DNA of 64,000 nucleotides from Sphingomonas quercus. GTDB lineage: Bacteria > Pseudomonadota > Alphaproteobacteria > Sphingomonadales > Sphingomonadaceae. Positions within the stretch are counted from its first letter, which is position 1. Every line of letters begins with the position of its first letter. Where the stretch lies: contig NZ_JAHKRT010000003.1 of assembly GCF_018863195.1 (NCBI RefSeq), positions 248,001 to 312,000 of the forward strand, read 5' to 3'. A program made the translations under genes and the position numbers. The notes under the pieces were generated by a model. It was not told the DNA's origin and made no database searches. It saw only the letters and a list, made by a program, of their open reading frames with translations. Below, piece after piece: positions 51,089 to 60,174 of this stretch.

Positions 51089-51884
51089 ATGGAGATTTGC
51101 GGCCGACAGAAGGACGTCTCCATCCATCTTGTCGAGACGGGCGAGAAGATTCAGGCTGCCTGCGACCTCATCAACGACCGCTATGCCTGGCGCGGCTACG
51201 GCTCTAGCCATCACATCCCCGATGACGCCCATCACGTGACCTTCACCGCCGAGGGTTGAGGACGAGGTCGTCGGCACCATCACGCTCGCGGTCGACTCGC
51301 CGCAGGGGCTGGCCGTCGACCGGGCCTTCAGAGACGAGGTGGATGGCCTTCGTGATCTGCCCGGCGTCAAGCTGTGCGAGTTGACCAAGTTCGCCTTCGA
51401 TCCCGACGTGCAGTCGAAGGAGCTGATGGCCGCCTTGTTCCACATCGTGTTCGTCTACGGCCACCGCACCCATGGCTGCACCGACCTGCTGATCGAGGTA
51501 AACCCGCGCCACGTCCGCTTCTACGAGGCGATGCTCGGCTTCCGGCGCGTCGGCGCCGTGAAGATGAACGACGGTGTGGCCGCTCCGGCCCAACTCATGT
51601 GGCTCAAGGTAGCGGCGATCAGGGAGCAGATTAACCACTTCGCGAACCGTCCAGATCATTTGGCTTCGCGCTCGCTCTACCCGTTCTTTTTCTCGCCAGC
51701 CGACGAGGCCGGTATCTATCGGCGCCTCACGCAAGCCGGCACGCCGGCCGTAGCCGAGGCAACCCGCCGCGATCGGGATGACGTAGAGCCGGTGCCGAGC
51801 AGTGGCCTGCGCCGCAGGCAGGAGCCTACCACTTCCCGGCGATCGTCGGACCAGCCCGAAGCGGCGATCCTTCTGACTGCCTGA
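51089..51884 (+). pseudogene. FeeM-like N-acyl amino acid synthase, frameshifted
   Basis: From ATG 51089 (GAGGAAG before it): MEICGRQKDVSIHLVETGEK, IQAACDLINDRYAWRGYG, then FTAEG and a stop at 51259. The following frame restores VEDEVVGTITLAVDS, then LPGVKLCELTKFAFDPDVQS, DLLIEVNPRHVRFYEAMLGF and the C-terminus to 51884. Removing one G from the GGG at about 51254-51256 would join them (TAEVEDEVV). FeeM-type acyltransferases (GNAT/autoinducer-synthase fold) make long-chain N-acyl tyrosines or similar. Either a real pseudogene or a homopolymer sequencing error. Confidence 0.72.
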
Positions 51885-52188
51885 GGCAGAACGGGGCACG
51901 TAATCCCCGGGCTGAAACGAAAGCCGGCCCACCAGCATGGTTCACCTTGCTACCGCCGATCTCCGTCCAAATCGTCCCACGCGCCCTGGGTGGCTGCGGC
52001 CTCGGGCAAGCCGATCCGGGCTCTTCCTCAGGCCGGTTAACATAAAAATGAAGCGCCTGCTGTCACTACGACGCCCTAGCGAGGCGTGACCGAACGTGAC
52101 GATCGGACCAGCTTGAGGCATACTGCCAAGCGAACGCTTGAGATTCGCTCACGTCGGAGCGATTGCTCGGTTGCATGGGAGAGGCGTC
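51885..52188. other. intergenic stretch, no supported gene
   Basis: No gene or regulatory element recognised in about 300 bases. Confidence 0.4.
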
Positions 52189-52530
52189 ATGCTGCGCTAT
52201 GTCATTGTCCTCGCTCTGCTCATTACCGCACCTGCTGCGGCGCATCATGGCTGGAGCAGCTATGATGAAAGCAAGTCACTTACCGTAACTGGAACACTCA
52301 CCCAGGTGAATTGGACTAACCCCCACGGCACGGCGCAAATGACCTGGAATAAGGAACTGTGGACCATTGTGCTCGCGCCCACGCAACGCATGGATGCACG
52401 AGGCCTTACCCAGGCAATGATCGCTCCTGGCCAGCGGGTCATACTCACTGGATACGCACGACGGGACGGAACCCGCGAGATGCGGATCGAGCGCATCACT
52501 GCCGGCGGGAAGACGGTCGAGCTACGCTGA
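52189..52530 (+). CDS. DUF6152-like secreted protein
   Basis: 113 residues from ATG 52189, with GGGAGAGG 5 bases upstream. Signal peptide MLRYVIVLALLITAPAAAHH with the mature end AHHGWSSYDESK; TVTGTLTQVNWTNPHGTAQM and VILTGYARRDGTREMRIERI are landmarks of DUF6152 proteins. These small periplasmic beta proteins are usually encoded next to a membrane protein, as here; function unknown. The next gene starts directly after its stop. Confidence 0.7.
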   Translation: MLRYVIVLALLITAPAAAHHGWSSYDESKSLTVTGTLTQVNWTNPHGTAQMTWNKELWTIVLAPTQRMDARGLTQAMIAPGQRVILTGYARRDGTREMRIERITAGGKTVELR

Positions 52531-52992
52531 GTGACATGGCTGACTGATGCAGCGTCGTGGCTCGAGGCTGCTGGTGTAAGAGCGTGGGCGGGCGGAGACC
52601 GTTACGCCTGGATCAACACGCTGCACCTCCTGGGCTTGGTGATGCTGATTGGCGGCATCGGTGTCGTTGATCTCCGGCTGGCGGGCGCATGGTCTGCCCT
52701 GCCAGCCAAGGAACTGTCGCGCGCCCTCACGCCGGTGGCTGTCGCGGGGCTGCTACTGATGGCGGCCACTGGTGTCCTGCTCTTTGCCGCAGATGGGAGG
52801 ACCTTGGCCACCTCTCGGGTCTTCCACGCCAAGCTTATTCTCATAGCCTTGGCGCTCGGTAACGCCATCACGTTCAGGGTGCTCTGGCGAGACTCTGCAA
52901 ATACCGGGCTCATCACGCGCTTGATGGCCGCGACCTCGCTCTTGCTGTGGCTGGCCGTCGGTTCATGCGGGCGCATGATCGCATATAGCTGA
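52531..52992 (+). CDS. DUF6644/DUF2214-like membrane protein
   Basis: 153 residues from a GTG immediately after the previous stop (TGAGTG). Four predicted membrane segments: YAWINTLHLLGLVMLIGGIG, LTPVAVAGLLLMAATGVLLF, AKLILIALALGNAITFRVLW and AATSLLLWLAVGSCGRMIAY; a His in the first segment is typical of these haem- or quinone-like membrane families. It forms a two-gene operon with the DUF6152-like gene. Confidence 0.68.
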   Translation: MTWLTDAASWLEAAGVRAWAGGDRYAWINTLHLLGLVMLIGGIGVVDLRLAGAWSALPAKELSRALTPVAVAGLLLMAATGVLLFAADGRTLATSRVFHAKLILIALALGNAITFRVLWRDSANTGLITRLMAATSLLLWLAVGSCGRMIAYS

Positions 52993-52994
52993 GC

Positions 52995-53740
52995 TCGTTC
53001 AGTAAAGTAGTCAGACGGGACGCGGCTGGCGCGCTACGATGAGCGCGAGACACTTCCGGCTGGCCTCGTCGATATGATGGTGAGGATGGGGAACTAAGCC
53101 CATCCTGGGCGCGCCCCTCAACGAAGTCATACGCCCAGACGTGCCCAGGATATTCCGGCCGACACCGGATGCATGATCCGTCGTTGAGCCACTGCGGACC
53201 CCGTTTCCGCCAACGCTGGGGCACCTTCAACCCCTCCCAGCGCCAGATCCGTTCGACGCGTTTGTGGTTCACCGTCCAACCGGCATCGCGCAGCAAAGCG
53301 GTTACCGGCTATAGCCATAACGCCCGTGCTGCTTCGCCAATGGCGGTGATGTCGTCGGCCAGCCGCTGCTCGTCGTCCGCCCCACGCGGCACCTTACGAT
53401 GTGTCGGTCGATGTTGTCCGAGAAGACGGCATATTCGCCGCTCGGACACCGGCAGCTCGCGCCGCAGATGATCGATACATCGACGTCGCCGCGCCGGGCC
53501 CAGAAGTTCCCCGTGCGGCTTCCTGCAAGATCAGCTCGTCGGGTGTCAGATCCGAGATCGCCCGGCGGAACCGCAGGTTCTCCTTCTCCGAATCCTTCGT
53601 TCGGCAAGCCTGGTCGGTCTACAGCCCGCCATATTCCTTGCGCCACCGATAGTAGGTCTGCTCGCTGACCGCGATCCGCCGGCGCGCCTCGGCACTGAGC
53701 GGCTGGCGCCACAACTACAACCGTGTGCGAGCGCATAGCT
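52995..53740 (-). pseudogene. decayed IS3-family transposase (copy 2)
   Basis: On the minus strand: orfA remains with KEYGGL then an in-frame TAG, TDQACRTKDSEKENLRFRRA and EAARGNFWARRGDVDV; then orfB remains SGEYAVFSDNIDRHIVRCRV, NHKRVERIWRWEGLKVPQRW and YPGHVWAYDFVEGRAQDG, ending near EASRKCLALIVARQ where it stops at about 53030. It is interrupted by stop codons and frameshifts, and the C-terminal third of orfB is missing. More complete than copy 1, same family. Confidence 0.68.
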
Positions 53741-53934
53741 GGGGCTGACGCTTGCCGATGCTGCCAGGCGGGTTGTGCAACACCGCCCGCATGAGCACGA
53801 GGACAGCTCCGGACTTCAGCTATGACTGAGGAGAAACGGGCAGCACGTCACGCGGGGAAATCACCTGGCGCGCTTCCCAGGCGCGGCATGATTTCAGCCA
53901 TGTGGGCATAGAGAGCCGACAAAAAAGAAAGGCA

Positions 53935-54063
53935 TCAACCCTTGATGGCGGGCTGAGCCTGAGGCGCGCCCTTCAGAGAGGGATTGGAGGCGTTTTGCTT
54001 TGGAGCCTCTGCCTTCTTTGGCTTGCGCGCTTCGCGGTTACCGCGTTGTTGGCCCTTGGCCAT
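53935..54063 (-). CDS. 42-residue basic protein
   Basis: From ATG 54063, with GAGGA about 9 bases before it. The product is MAKGQQRGNREARKPKKAEA followed by PKQNASNPSLKGAPQAQPAI and KG. Small lysine-rich proteins beginning MAKGQxRGNREARKPKK are widespread in alphaproteobacteria and of unknown function; a nucleic-acid or ribosome association is a guess from the charge. It follows the 52-residue gene of leader D on the same strand after 49 bases. Confidence 0.7.
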   Translation of the reverse strand: MAKGQQRGNREARKPKKAEAPKQNASNPSLKGAPQAQPAIKG

Positions 54064-54112
54064 ATCCAAATTATCCTCGAATTAATCTCGTTAGAATGGT
54101 GAGCGCAGCTCT

Positions 54113-54271
54113 TCAACGTCCAAAGAGTGACAGGATCGGACGACCGCGTGTCGCGTTGTGGACGCTGCCGAGCTGGGCGTGCATTAACCTTTCGGTTTCA
54201 GCCGTCTGCTCGGGGGCAGCGGGAGCTCGTAACTTGAGGCGGGCGAAACGGGTGTGGCGGACAGGCGGCAT
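54113..54271 (-). CDS. 52-residue protein downstream of conserved leader D
   Basis: From ATG 54271; GGAG lies 10 bases upstream in the leader hairpin. The product starts MPPVRHTRFARLKLRAPAAP, continues EQTAETERLMHAQLGSVHNA and ends TRGRPILSLFGR. No family recognised; the support comes from the leader that precedes three other small genes. Followed by the 42-residue gene. Confidence 0.35.
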   Translation of the reverse strand: MPPVRHTRFARLKLRAPAAPEQTAETERLMHAQLGSVHNATRGRPILSLFGR

Positions 54272-54336
54272 CGATAGAAGCTCCGCGTCAGAGCGGGAGC
54301 ATGAGGACTCTCAGTCGCGGGCAAGCTCGGAACGGA
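54272..54336 (-). ncRNA. conserved leader D (structured 5' leader candidate)
   Basis: Minus strand: CCGAGC ... GCGACTGAGAG ... ATGCTCCCGCT ... GCGGAGC, then ATG. GCTCC can pair with GGAGC across a loop of 10 bases, placing the GGAG ribosome binding site in the stem. Same modules as leaders A, B and C. Confidence 0.42.
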
Positions 54337-54788
54337 CGGCGCGATAGCCGCTATATGGGGACGGCGGCACTGGCATTCCAGCCCCACGCTGCGAATGCAA
54401 AGAGTTCACCCGCATCCTTGCGCTCGGCACGATCCGCCACGACATTGTTCGGCGCGGCTATCTGTCGGGGGATTGCTCCGGGCGGAGGGCTTCCGCCGTG
54501 GCGAGGAGACAGCCGCATGCGATGCTTGAACGATGCCCTCAGCCACCGGCCACACCTGCGGTACAGCCCCCCGCCCGCCCCCCGGCCTGATGGCCAGGGC
54601 GGCCCGAGTGGAGACCGGCTGTCCGAGCGTCCGGGGCTCAACTCCAATCCGGAACCGCGCAGAAGACCGCCCCCGTCGACAGCGGTCGCTTCCGAGCGTC
54701 GCGGAACACCGCCACGATCTCAGTCAGTTTCGACGGAAGTGGGGCGGCCATCGAGGGAATTATCGGCACGGGCGTGATGCACTGAGCG
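54337..54788. other. intergenic stretch, no supported gene
   Basis: About 450 bases of proline/arginine-rich noise-like frames before the antiporter gene. No element recognised. Confidence 0.4.
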
Positions 54789-56087
54789 GTGGCTGCGGAA
54801 GGAAACGCATTGGCAATCTCGCATCTTCTCTACGTCCTGTTTCTGGCCGGTGTTGGGATCATGGTGTTGATGACGGCGTGGCTGCCGATGGTACTCCGAA
54901 AGGCCCCCCTATCTCTCCCGATCCTGTGCGTTGGCGCGGGTGCCGCCCTATTCGCCCTGCCGCCACTCAGGCCCTTCGCCGTCCACCCGCTGCAATCTCC
55001 CGTTGCGGTGGAGCGGTTGAGCGAACTTGTCGTCATCGTCTCGCTCATGGGCGCGGGTCTCAAGATCGATCGGATGATCGGATTGCGCAGCTGGGCGCTG
55101 ACTTGGCGGCTGCTTGGGCTCGCGATGCCGATTACCATGCTCATCGTTGCAGGCCTGGCGTCCGTGCTGATGGGGTGGGGTATAGCCGCGGCACTACTGC
55201 TGGCCGCAGTGCTCGCGCCGACCGACCCCGTGCTCGCCAGCGACGTTCAGGTAGACGGTCCCGGCGAGGGCAGCGAAGACGAGGCGCGTTTTGCACTGAC
55301 CTCAGAAGCCGGCCTCAACGACGGTTTCGCATTCCCCTTCGTCCACCTGGCCGTCATCCTTAGCGCCGCCTCATTCGGGAGCGGCGACCTGCTATCGTGG
55401 TTCGGGCGAGATCTCTTGTGGAAGACATTTCTGGGGATTGCCGCGGGTTACGCCATTGGACGCGGCCTGGGGTATCTGACCTTCCACCTGCCGATGCGCG
55501 CGAACCTGTCGCGCACGGGCGATGGCTTCGTTGCGCTGGCGGCAACGCTGCTCACCTATGGCGCTGTCGAGACGTTGGGCGGCTTCGGCTTCCTGGCCGT
55601 CTTTGTATCGGCGCTGGCGCTCCGCAATGCCAGTCGCGACCATGATTATCACGACCGGCTGCATGGGTTTGCCGAGGAGGCGGAGCGGCTGCTGATGATG
55701 TTGCTGTTGGTGCTATTCGGCGGCATTGCCGCATTCGGGGGCCTTCTCGCGCCTTTCGACTGGTCGATGCTGCTGTTCGTTGTGGCAGTCCTGGTAGTGG
55801 CCCGCCCCGTCGCGGGCTTGCTCAGCCTTGTCGGATCAAAGCTCCCATGGCGCGAGCAATTGGTAATTTCGTTTTTCGGCATCCGCGGAATAGGCTCGAT
55901 CTATTATCTCGCCTTTGCACTTAATCATGGTTCGTTCGCCGATCCCTATAGGCTTTGGGCGATCGTCAGCGGGGTGGTGCTTGCGTCCATCGTCCTGCAT
56001 GGCGTGACCGTCACCCCGGCGCTGCTCGTGCTTGACCGATGGCAGCGGCGCCGGAGCCAGTCTTCGTCCGTCTCGAACGGCGTGTGA
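54789..56087 (+). CDS. cation/proton antiporter, CPA1 (NhaP/SOS1-like) family
   Basis: 432 residues from a GTG; a TTG a few codons in is also possible. Some twelve hydrophobic segments. CPA1 landmarks: LSELVVIVSLMGAGLKIDRM, AAVLAPTDPVLASDVQV, SEAGLNDGFAFPFVHLA with the ND pair that binds Na+ and protons, and FGIRGIGSIYYLAFAL with the conserved Arg. It exchanges Na+ or K+ for protons at the inner membrane. Isolated between decayed regions, apparently intact. Confidence 0.85.
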   Translation: MAAEGNALAISHLLYVLFLAGVGIMVLMTAWLPMVLRKAPLSLPILCVGAGAALFALPPLRPFAVHPLQSPVAVERLSELVVIVSLMGAGLKIDRMIGLRSWALTWRLLGLAMPITMLIVAGLASVLMGWGIAAALLLAAVLAPTDPVLASDVQVDGPGEGSEDEARFALTSEAGLNDGFAFPFVHLAVILSAASFGSGDLLSWFGRDLLWKTFLGIAAGYAIGRGLGYLTFHLPMRANLSRTGDGFVALAATLLTYGAVETLGGFGFLAVFVSALALRNASRDHDYHDRLHGFAEEAERLLMMLLLVLFGGIAAFGGLLAPFDWSMLLFVVAVLVVARPVAGLLSLVGSKLPWREQLVISFFGIRGIGSIYYLAFALNHGSFADPYRLWAIVSGVVLASIVLHGVTVTPALLVLDRWQRRRSQSSSVSNGV

Positions 56088-56190
56088 TCGACCCTCGGCA
56101 CGCCACGCGTGCGAGTAGCCGGGAAATTGAGCTGCCCCCGTCTGAATGGTCCACCGGCTATGGCAGTCCGGGTCAAGGAGGGTTCGACGA

Positions 56191-56283
56191 ATGCCAGCGA
56201 AGAAGAACAAGCCGGAAGAGATCATCGGCAAACTGCATGAGGTGGAGATCGTGCTGGGCCAGGGCGGCACGACCGCCGACGGA
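56191..56283 (+). pseudogene. orfA N-terminal fragment of an IS3-family element
   Basis: MPAKKNKPEEIIGKLHEVEI then VLGQGGTTADG, the beginning of IS3/IS407-type orfA (KPEEIIGKLREVEIVL...). It breaks off after about 31 codons. It is on the plus strand, opposite to copies 1 and 2; whether it belongs to the same element, split by an inversion, cannot be told. Confidence 0.68.
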
Positions 56284-56340
56284 ACGGGTGATCCGGATTA
56301 TGAACGACGCGGACAAATGCCTTACCGCGCGCCAGCCTGA

Positions 56341-57597
56341 GCTGACGGGGTCCGCCGCCGCGATCCGTTACGCCGTATCGCCATTGAGCGCGATCATAGT
56401 GCCGTCCGGGAGCGTCCCAGTCATCATCTCGCCGGGCGCGGGTGATCAGCGCCACGTCAGGCCTGTTCCGCGCGGCATCGGGACAAGGAAGATGCTGACC
56501 GAGGCTGCGAGTCTCGCCGTCGCTGGCGCCAGCCAGCCGGGACGGCGGTGCCAAGATGGCACCACCCGCTCATGCTCATCGTCATTCGCCGCCTCCGCCG
56601 AGCGCGGCCGCGGAAAGCGGCGATCTGCTTCTGCGGGATGCCCTCGATCCTGCGGCGACGCAGGATCCCTTCGGTGCGCGGGCCGAGCGCCCAGATCGTC
56701 TCATCGATGCTGCGCAGCTCCTCCCCGGGCGATCAGCACGCACTCGGCGTCCGGTTTGCTGTCCGGCAACCAATGCCGGCTCGTCGGCGCGCTCAACGGC
56801 ACCGGCAAGCTCCGTAAAGGACCATGGTCATGACGCGGATCCAATGTCGAGTGGGGGCAGGCGACGATGCGCTATGCGACCATGTTGTTCGCCGGATCGA
56901 TGGCCGCTGCCGCCCACCTGACGTCAGGTTTGGCAAAAAAGCGACCCGGGTGAGATGTGTAGCCCCCCCCCCGCCCCCCGCGCGCGGAACCAAGACGCGC
57001 GCGCTTGCTGGCACCCGGCATCCCGGACCCGTCGTGCCTGATCCACCCATTTTGCCATGATCCGGATGCGGGGCTGGGGAAAGCACTACGGCCCACATGT
57101 CGTGAGGGATTACGGCAGAACGATCTGCGACCCTACACCATGTCGCATCTGGGCCAGCCAAGCACCGCAGCAGGCGGGAGGAGTAGGCTGCTTTCGCCCC
57201 TGAGCGAGGTGACCGGCCAGGACGCTCGTCTGATCGCCGCTGCACCGGAGCCCCTGGAGGCAGTCGAGAGTCTTGCGAGCATATTGACGGGAACATCCGC
57301 TTCTAGTGCAGGTGGAGCTAGCACAGGCCCACGCGTCGCCATCACCAAGCAAAACGCGCTACGTTATTATCCATCCTTGGGACCGGCCGGAGATCGCCGG
57401 GAAGGTTTGTGCTGGCCGCGTACTCCCACAGGCCCGAGGCTCCGCGCTCATTCGACGATTTCCTTATGCTGGCCCCGCCGCAGCTGCGCCCCGTTCAGCT
57501 CAAAGGCGGGAGTCGCCAGCCTCGAGTTAATGGGACCCTCTCGGTCGGCCGATCGTTGAAGTTATGAAATCACCCGAAAAACCTAAAAGGATGGGTA
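56341..57597. other. decayed stretch with small remnants
   Basis: No intact gene in about 1.25 kb. It contains the sigma-factor-like remnant at 56590-56740 and a frame near 57140-57390 with TGQDARLIAAAPEPLEAVES, similar to short phage-type proteins (ARLIAAAPELLEALE), which could be a broken small gene. A poly-C/G tract at about 56962-56980 is also present. Confidence 0.4.
56590..56740 (-). pseudogene. ECF sigma factor-like remnant
   Basis: On the minus strand one frame reads EELRSIDETIWALGPRTEGI then LRRRRIEGIPQKQIAAFRGR, like region 4 of ECF sigma factors (the pattern LPPRTREIFLLRRVEGLSYKEIA). Neither region 2 nor a start is present. The DNA-recognition helix is truncated. Weak evidence, but the local pattern is specific. 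Confidence 0.4.
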
Positions 57598-57732
57598 ATG
57601 CGACATTATTTTACGATCGGAGCGGTGACAGTTTTTCTTACGCTCGCCGGGTGCAACACAGTGTCCGGCGCGGGCAAGGACGTATCCTCGGCTGGCAAGG
57701 CTGTGGAAAGAACTGCGGACGGCGCCAAGTGA
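57598..57732 (+). CDS. entericidin A/B-family lipoprotein
   Basis: 44 residues from ATG 57598, with AAAGG 7 bases before it. Signal sequence and lipobox MRHYFTIGAVTVFLTLAGCN with cleavage before Cys19, then TVSGAGKDVSSAGKAVERTA and DGAK, a typical entericidin (NTVxGAGKDxxxAGxAV). These tiny envelope lipoproteins are stress and stationary-phase induced; in E. coli they form an antidote/toxin pair, but here there is one gene. Confidence 0.85.
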   Translation: MRHYFTIGAVTVFLTLAGCNTVSGAGKDVSSAGKAVERTADGAK

Positions 57733-57873
57733 TATTGTCCCTAGGGCGAGAAGAACCGCCTTCCGCATGGTTGTATCGGGCGGTCTGCGACGAATATTAG
57801 TTACGGTGGCGATCTCTCTAGCGATTGCGTCCGTCGGCCTTGCGGCTTGATCGCTGAAAGTGCCTATGTCTGC

Positions 57874-57901
57874 CTCCGAAGCTTCAACCCGGGCTTCGGA
57901 G
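57874..57901. terminator. hairpin CTCCGAAGC-N10-GCTTCGGAG
   Basis: A 9-base perfect stem with a 10-base loop 140 bases downstream of the entericidin gene. No T-run; might end the entericidin transcript. Confidence 0.45.
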
Positions 57902-57948
57902 ACCGATAGAAGGCCGCCATTCCCTTTGAAACATGAAAATTGCTGGCG

Positions 57949-58158
57949 ATGCCGAACGCGCACGACAAATTGATCGCCAAGGTGACCTGCCCGGACTGCG
58001 GCGCGGTCCTGAAGGTGTCCTACCGTCAAATCCGGCTGTACAAGGCAGCCGGCTGCTCTTGCGGCTTCCTAATTCGCATCAACGAATCGGCGCCCATTTC
58101 CGAGGTGCAGCGTCTCCTTGACAAGGGCAGCCCGCTCAGCGGAGCGAATGACGGCTGA
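57949..58158 (+). CDS. 69-residue zinc-binding-like protein of unknown function
   Basis: Start at ATG 57949 (a TTG three codons upstream is also in frame); no strong ribosome binding site. The product MPNAHDKLIAKVTCPDCGAV has CPDC near residue 14 and CSC near residue 36 (KAAGCSCGFLIRIN), which could hold one zinc. The rest is SAPISEVQRLLDKGSPLSGA. Similar 65-75 residue proteins exist as hypothetical proteins in sphingomonads. Function unknown. Confidence 0.5.
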   Translation: MPNAHDKLIAKVTCPDCGAVLKVSYRQIRLYKAAGCSCGFLIRINESAPISEVQRLLDKGSPLSGANDG

Positions 58159-58200
58159 GGCCAGCGGATCAAAAAGGCTCCGGCCGACCCTCCTTGCGCG

Positions 58201-58425
58201 ATGAGCGCGAAGATTCCCCTTTTTCCTAACCTGCAGGGTCCCCTTCGATCCGGGACACTCCGCGAGATGTTCGCGGCGTGGCGCGCGCTTCCTGACGGGG
58301 TGAATAGTGAAAACGCGCATATCACGATGGATTTCGAAAACATTCGCCTGCCGGGCTCCGTGGTCGATGAGAATTTTGGAACGCTGCACGCCCGCCGGAT
58401 CCGACACCTGATCCGCCATCTGTGA
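58201..58425 (+). CDS. 74-residue protein of unknown function
   Basis: MSAKIPLFPNLQGPLRSGTL, then MFAAWRALPDGVNSENAHIT and MDFENIRLPGSVVDENFGTL. The amino-acid composition looks coding, with ITMDFENIRLPG reminiscent of small proteins of unknown function. No good ribosome binding site; minus-strand frames overlap it. Confidence 0.4.
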   Translation: MSAKIPLFPNLQGPLRSGTLREMFAAWRALPDGVNSENAHITMDFENIRLPGSVVDENFGTLHARRIRHLIRHL

Positions 58426-59384
58426 CCGCCCCGCGTGCGACTGACAGCAGCGACGTGTGGCGCCGAATGTAGCTGTTGACGTCGATGATCGTCGTGCGGG
58501 CGTCGATCTCCGCCATTATCTTGCGGACGATGTCCTTGCCGAGGCCGTTGTACGCCTCGCCGCGGTGAGAATCCGCGGCCCTTTGCTTTCGTCCGACCTT
58601 GCCTACTCGAGCAGAGCCGCGCGTTGACCGGCTGCGGGGCCTGCCGATACAGACTATTGGGGCACGGAGGCTATGGCCGGCCGACCAGCTACGGCTACTC
58701 CGGCAGATACGACTTCGGCATATGAGCGGGAATGAGAAGCGCACCGTCGCGGCGGAAGGCGCCCCCTCGACCGCTTTCAAGGACCGGCCCTTATTCTCAG
58801 ACCGCGAGGCTCCCGCCATATCGTTTTGGGCCGGCTTCGACGGGCAGCGACCAGTGCCCTTTGCAGAGGAGGGTGGGTGCGCGCGTCAGCGGACATTTCC
58901 CAAGAGCGCTGCTGGGCCGTCGCGCCGGCGGGCAGCGGCATACTGGACCCTCTCGTCACCATCTCATTGGCCACTACGAGGCACCGGCCAGCCTCTTCGT
59001 CGCCCTCGTCGGCGAGCCGATCCAGAATATCGACGCTCTCTGCCGAGATCCATCATGTCCGCGCCGCGCCCGTCCATTTCGGCGGCGCCAGAGGAGTGCA
59101 TGAGTATGCTGCATGTTGACGGCGCGAGGCAAGCGTGCCTCCGGACGTGAACACGCCATTTTGCGCCATCAGCTCAGCCAACCTCTGCCGATGGCATAGA
59201 GCCCCTGCGTCATGACAGCCTTTAGCTCGATGGCTAACGCATGCCGGGAGGACGGGTCTCCTCACGCAGCAAGAACAAGGAGATCGTCCGGGCTCAATCT
59301 GGACAGGTCAGATCGGTCATACCGCGTCGCTCCTTGTAATGGAGGGCGTCGGGTCACGCAGCTCCCGGCGGATGGCGGAGCGTA
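58426..59384. other. decayed stretch
   Basis: No intact gene in about 960 bases. Coding-like pieces on the minus strand include GLGKDIVRKIMAEIDARTTI then DVNSYIRRHTSL near 58445-58560, and ESVDILDRLADEGDEEAGRC then LVVANEMVTRG near 58960-59045. Both break into stops or noise. Probably remnants of lost genes. Confidence 0.4.
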
Positions 59385-59768
59385 CTATTCGGAAAGGTTC
59401 ATGCCGTCGCGCTCAACCTTTTTCTCAGCTTCGCCGAGGCTCCAAGCAGGAGCGCGTACCCACGCTCGGCAGTGATATGTCTCCTTGCGCATCAGGCGCC
59501 CTGACCTCCGGATTTCGGCTAGCTCTGCCGCCCCCGTTCTCCCATCGAGCAGCAGGGCGGGAAAGCTGGTCACTGGAAGGCAGGTCCGCCGCCCCTGGTG
59601 CGCTCTGTTTAGGGAATCCGATTTTGCGCTAGCATCCAGTCGCTTCTGATATTCATCGCGCATTGAAGCGTGCGAATGACGCACACCGCTGTCCTCGGCC
59701 AGCCCACGCGCGGTGCTCGCTCCATTTACTCGTCTGCGGAGATATCCGCTTTCGTGGGATTCGGACAT
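59385..59768 (-). CDS. 127-residue protein downstream of conserved leader B (N-terminal part coding-like)
   Basis: From ATG 59768 with AGGAG (59776-59780) 7 bases before it. The first 45 residues look genuine: MSESHESGYLRRRVNGASTA, RGLAEDSGVRHSHASMRDEY and QKRLDA, as in short helical hypothetical proteins of sphingomonads (R.RxN..R...AEDs.vR..H..Ma.EY..RL). The remainder after about residue 60 has lower quality, so the natural end may have been lost by frameshift. Function unknown. Confidence 0.5.
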   Translation of the reverse strand: MSESHESGYLRRRVNGASTARGLAEDSGVRHSHASMRDEYQKRLDASAKSDSLNRAHQGRRTCLPVTSFPALLLDGRTGAAELAEIRRSGRLMRKETYHCRAWVRAPAWSLGEAEKKVERDGMNLSE

Positions 59769-59823
59769 GGAAGCGCTCCTTGCCAGCGGCAGCGCTAGGT
59801 CTCTCAGTCGCCGCCGAACTGAG
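59769..59823 (-). ncRNA. conserved leader B (structured 5' leader candidate)
   Basis: Minus strand: CTCAGT ... GCGACTGAGAG ... AGCGCTGCCGCTGG ... AGGAGCGCT, then ATG. CTCAGT pairs with ACTGAG (59823-59803); AGCGCT (59796-59791) pairs with AGCGCT (59777-59772), enclosing GCC/GGC and overlapping the AGGAG site. Confidence 0.5.
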
Positions 59824-59916
59824 CCAAGCGATCGATAATATGAACATGGGAGCTCAGCTGCCGCCGCGCCAGGGGATGGCAAAATCCCCCGAAAGATTGC
59901 CCCCTCTAAGCGGCTG

Positions 59917-60174
59917 TCACCGGGCCGACCCACGCCGGATCAGGTTGACGATCCCGAGCAAAAGGACGGCTCCGCATAGCGACGCGGCGAAGGTCATGAC
60001 ATTGAGAGGAGCATCGTTGATATCACCTCGCGCCAGAAGCAGGCCACCGATGAACGCCCCGACGATGCCCACAATGAGGTTCAGGATAATTCCCTGCTGC
60101 CCATTTGTGCGCATGACCACGCTGGCGAGCCATCCGATGATGCCACCCACGACGAGCCACATGATAATGCCCAT
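59917..60174 (-). CDS. GlsB/YeaQ/YmgE family stress-response membrane protein
   Basis: 85 residues from ATG 60174, with GGAGAT 6 bases upstream; a 15-codon upstream extension is unlikely. The family pattern is present: MGIIMWLVVGGIIGWLASVV, MRTNGQQGIILNLIVGIVGA, FIGGLLLA; then the short tail. Three membrane segments. These are general stress genes of unknown mechanism. An AT-rich region of 200 bases lies upstream. Confidence 0.85.
   Translation of the reverse strand: MGIIMWLVVGGIIGWLASVVMRTNGQQGIILNLIVGIVGAFIGGLLLARGDINDAPLNVMTFAASLCGAVLLLGIVNLIRRGSAR

Noticed and set aside
54301-54777. Plus-strand frame of 158 codons before the antiporter gene
   Set aside because: Proline/arginine-rich with no ribosome binding site and no domain; composition of random GC-rich DNA.
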